A DNA stretch of 64,000 bases, taken from Fretibacterium fastidiosum (lineage in GTDB: Bacteria; Synergistota; Synergistia; Synergistales; Aminobacteriaceae). This document shows positions 61,764-64,000 of the stretch, piece by piece. The stretch spans positions 2,542,001-2,606,000 of the forward strand of contig NZ_OZ209244.1 of assembly GCF_964642095.1 (NCBI RefSeq). Reading direction: 5' to 3'. Below the pieces are notes generated by a model. The model searched no databases, was not told the DNA's origin, and worked only from the letters and a program-made list of their open reading frames with translations. How positions within the stretch are numbered: position 1 is the stretch's first letter; each line of letters starts with the position of its first letter. The translations under genes were made by a program, and so were the position numbers.

Positions 61764-62728
61764 CGCGCCGCCCCCTCGTAGAGGGCCAGCCGCCGCAGGA
61801 GGGCGAGGCGGTTCTGCCGGCCTGCGGCCGGCGGAAAAAGCGTCCCCCGATCCATCATACCGATGGGTGCGCTTTCGCGCTCCGCCTGCAGGATCCGTCC
61901 CGCCGCCGCGGACAGGCCGTGCTCCAGCCCGTCCCGCACCAACCCGTCCAGGTCGATCACCAGGCCCACGGGCGCCTCCCCCTCAAGGAGGCGCGTGCTC
62001 AGCTTCCCCGTGCGGGCCGTGATCTTCCAGTGCACGCGGTTTACGGGGTCTCCCGTCTGATACGGCCTAACCCCCGCTGCGTCGGAGGCGTCGTCGCTCC
62101 GGGAGGAACCGGCGGAGGACGCCTCCCCCTGCTCTTCCGCCTCGCCGACCGCGGCCACTGGCGCGTCGGGAGCCGGAGTGGGAAAGGCCAGCGCCGCCAT
62201 CCAGCTCCGGTCCCAGGCGAAGCGGGTGAAGAAGTCGAAGGGAAACACGGAGGAGACCTCCAGCGCCACACGGGCCGTTCCGCGGCGCGGCAGGGTCAGC
62301 ACGATGCCCCGGCTCGACGCCCCGCGCGGAGGGACCACGCCGAAGAAGGCGCGGGGGGCCGCGCCCTCCCCCTCCTCCAGGCGCACCGCCGCCTCGATCA
62401 TGTGGAGGGGAGCGGAGCGCGGGTTCTCGATGCGGATGGAGGCCTCGAAGGGAATGCCCGCGTAGATCTCGTCCGGCAATTCCAGCGCGGCCCGCGCCCC
62501 CATGACGTTGCGCCGTCCCGCGACGCCAGAGGCCAGCATGTACCCCAGGAGGAGGGCCGTCAGCAGGTACAGCAGGTTGTTTCCGCTGTTGACGGCCACC
62601 ACGCCCAGCACGATCGTCAGGAGCGTGTAGACCGTCCCGGCGGTTCGCAACCGAATGATCGGAGAGCCGGTCCAGGGCCTGTTTTTCCCCGGACGGCGGC
62701 GCCCCCTGAAGGCGGAGAGCACGGACAT
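61760..62728 (-). CDS. DUF58 domain protein
   Basis: 322 residues from the ATG at 62728, which shares a base with the MoxR stop (TGATG). Two membrane segments near the N-terminus (TVYTLLTIVLGVVAVNSG and LLYLLTALLLGYMLASG) are followed by a beta-rich part and the DUF58 signature YQTGDPVNRVHWKITAR. DUF58 proteins act with MoxR ATPases, probably as their membrane-linked partner, and often contain a VWA-like fold. Upstream open sequence in this frame is antisense noise and was excluded. Confidence 0.88.
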   Translation of the reverse strand: MSVLSAFRGRRRPGKNRPWTGSPIIRLRTAGTVYTLLTIVLGVVAVNSGNNLLYLLTALLLGYMLASGVAGRRNVMGARAALELPDEIYAGIPFEASIRIENPRSAPLHMIEAAVRLEEGEGAAPRAFFGVVPPRGASSRGIVLTLPRRGTARVALEVSSVFPFDFFTRFAWDRSWMAALAFPTPAPDAPVAAVGEAEEQGEASSAGSSRSDDASDAAGVRPYQTGDPVNRVHWKITARTGKLSTRLLEGEAPVGLVIDLDGLVRDGLEHGLSAAAGRILQAERESAPIGMMDRGTLFPPAAGRQNRLALLRRLALYEGAAR

Positions 62729-63663
62729 CAGGGGATGGGCGTCTCGCTCAATATCTGGCTCAGAACGCCCGCGCCCGACGCCCCCTTCCGGGGCTGAAGA
62801 CGATGGGCCCAGGTTTCGAGGGCCAGGAAGCGAACGTCCTCCGGGATGGCGTAGTCCCGTCCTTCCAGCCAGGCCAGCGTGCGGGCCACCCGCAGGATCA
62901 TCATCCCGCCCCGCGGGGAAATCCCGCCCTCCAGAAGGGGGTGCGTCCTCGTCCGCTGCTCCAGGTCCAGGACGTAGTCCAGGAGCCTGTCGTCCACGCG
63001 GATGCCGCGCTCGATCTGCCCCTGAAGCGCCACGATCTCGTCCGGCGTGAACAGGGGCTGAAAGGACGCGAAGTCGTTCTTCTGAGGGCCGAGGCGAAGG
63101 ATCCGGCGCTCGTCCTCCCGGGACGGGTAGCCGATGGACGTCTTGATCATGAAGCGGTCCATCTGGGACTCCGGCAGGGGGAAGGTTCCCGCGTTCTCGA
63201 CGGGGTTCTGCGTCGCGATGACGAAGAAGGGCCTGGGCAGGGCGTAGCTTCGCCCGTCCACGGTCACCTGCTCCTCCCCCATGGCCTCCAGAAGGGCGCT
63301 CTGGGTCTTGGGCGTCGCGCGGTTGATCTCGTCCACCAGCAGCAGGTGGTGAAACACCGGCCCCGCGTAGAACTGGAACTGACCGCTGTCCGCCCGGTAG
63401 ACGCTCACGCCCGTGACGTCCGTGGGCAGGAGGTCGTTCGTACACTGCACGCGACCGAAGCTCAGGCCCAGCAGGCGCGAAGCCGCCAAGGCCAGCGTCG
63501 TCTTGCCGAGGCCGGGCATGTCCTCCAACAGGAGGTGTCCACCCGCAAACACGCAAACCAGAAGCCGAAGCAGCACGGCGTCCTTGCCGTGCAGGACGGG
63601 CGCAAGGCGATCCAGGGCCTCCCGCGCCCTGGGATTTTTGATCTCGATGGAATATCCGCTCAA
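62728..63663 (-). CDS. MoxR-family AAA ATPase
   Basis: 311 residues from a TTG at 63663, which has AGGAGG 7 bases upstream; the longer open frame reaches into the next gene and is not credible. Walker A DMPGLGKTTLALA, Walker B LLLVDEINRATPKTQ, and sensor region FVIATQNPVENAGTFPLPE are all typical of MoxR. Such ATPases act as chaperones for assembly of enzymes or envelope proteins together with DUF58 and VWA proteins. Confidence 0.93.
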   Translation of the reverse strand: MSGYSIEIKNPRAREALDRLAPVLHGKDAVLLRLLVCVFAGGHLLLEDMPGLGKTTLALAASRLLGLSFGRVQCTNDLLPTDVTGVSVYRADSGQFQFYAGPVFHHLLLVDEINRATPKTQSALLEAMGEEQVTVDGRSYALPRPFFVIATQNPVENAGTFPLPESQMDRFMIKTSIGYPSREDERRILRLGPQKNDFASFQPLFTPDEIVALQGQIERGIRVDDRLLDYVLDLEQRTRTHPLLEGGISPRGGMMILRVARTLAWLEGRDYAIPEDVRFLALETWAHRLQPRKGASGAGVLSQILSETPIP

Positions 63664-63680
63664 TGCAAGACCTCCTGAAG

Positions 63681-64000
63681 CTACGCCGGCTCGTCGCCGG
63701 GAAGCACCTTCGTCAGCAGCGGGTCGAGGGACAGGGACACGCGCTCCCCCTCGGCCCACACCCTCCTGGTGTCCGGGGCGTCGATCTGGACCAGCACGTC
63801 GCCCAGGTCCGTCTTCACCCAGGACTCCATGCTGTTGCCCAGGTAGACGTTGGCCGTCAAGACGCCGTCCTCCACGCCCGTTCCGGGCTCGCCGAGCGAC
63901 AGCGACTCCGGGCGGGCCATCAGGAGTGCCCCGTCTCCGGCCCTCAGCGAGGGGTCCCATCGCGGGGCCTCGAAGGTGTGCCCCTTCACCTCGACGACGC
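63681..64000 (-). CDS. ABC transporter ATP-binding protein, C-terminal part (5' end outside window)
   Basis: About 106 residues, open to the window edge. The sequence (LMARPESLSLGE, ANVYLGNSMESWVKTDLGDV and VSLSLDPLLTKVL) fits the TOBE domain that ends PotA- or FbpC-type importer ATPases for polyamines or iron. The nucleotide-binding part is not in the window, so the substrate cannot be stated. It ends 17 bases before the MoxR start. Confidence 0.72.
   Translation of the reverse strand, partial: VVEVKGHTFEAPRWDPSLRAGDGALLMARPESLSLGEPGTGVEDGVLTANVYLGNSMESWVKTDLGDVLVQIDAPDTRRVWAEGERVSLSLDPLLTKVLPGDEPA

Noticed and set aside
61760..63556. A single 598-codon gene covering DUF58 and the sequence opposite or within moxR
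   Set aside because: Only the last 322 codons carry the DUF58 protein; the first part overlaps moxR in another frame and has no family features.

Overview
The window reads as a high-GC, diderm (LPS-bearing) bacterium. It has a Kdo transferase, a TolC-type outer-membrane channel and type I secretion parts. It also has genes more familiar from Firmicutes-like lineages: a SpoIVB-type S55 peptidase protein next to tmk, and CtsR with ClpC. That mix fits Synergistota, perhaps a Fretibacterium-like species. This assignment is inferred from gene content and was not tested by any search.

Left flank (1-13.3 kb) is ordinary chromosome: partial tmk, an S55-peptidase protein, prfB with its programmed +1 frameshift, transaldolase, Kdo transferase, a conserved protein of unknown function, a YbaK-type deacylase, a bidirectional terminator, a chemoreceptor, a Nudix hydrolase, fmt and def. 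Right flank (51.7-64 kb) is also ordinary: ctsR-clpC, a SMUG1-type uracil-DNA glycosylase, an AmmeMemoRadiSam-type radical SAM enzyme, a deoxynucleoside kinase, a diguanylate cyclase, a transglutaminase/DUF58/MoxR operon and the end of an ABC transporter ATPase gene.

The core (13.7-51.0 kb) is an almost entirely minus-strand array of paralogous cassettes ending in a type I secretion operon (ABC transporter, HlyD-type adaptor, TolC-type channel). Each cassette begins with a copy of the same 220-240 bp promoter-leader module (R1, eight copies, each with a TTGACA-like/TAGGAT-like promoter). Next come small AT-rich membrane or secreted proteins, and last a carrier gene or its remnant. Carriers have a short variable N-terminal domain joined at a fixed DPLVLDLN boundary to a conserved EF-hand-like/FrpC-like region. 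Two carriers (1813 and 1761 aa) continue into seven near-identical RTX units and a C-terminal tail; three stop at the same codon before the RTX region; three or four are broken relics. Some N-terminal domains are glycine-zipper segments with CxC motifs.

My interpretation (inference) is a multi-copy RTX-delivered effector system. The variable hydrophobic N-domains would be effectors, comparable in principle to the glycine-zipper Cdz bacteriocins of Caulobacter. The RTX trunk would be the secretion and surface carrier. The upstream small membrane proteins, ankyrin proteins and paired secreted proteins would be candidate immunity or accessory factors. The truncated carriers may be silent donors that swap N-domains into the full-length genes by recombination in the shared trunk.

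Three other repeat families lie between genes: GC-rich hairpin clusters (R3), a MITE-like element with terminal inverted repeats (R2), and composite palindromes whose middle stem changes in sequence but stays self-complementary.
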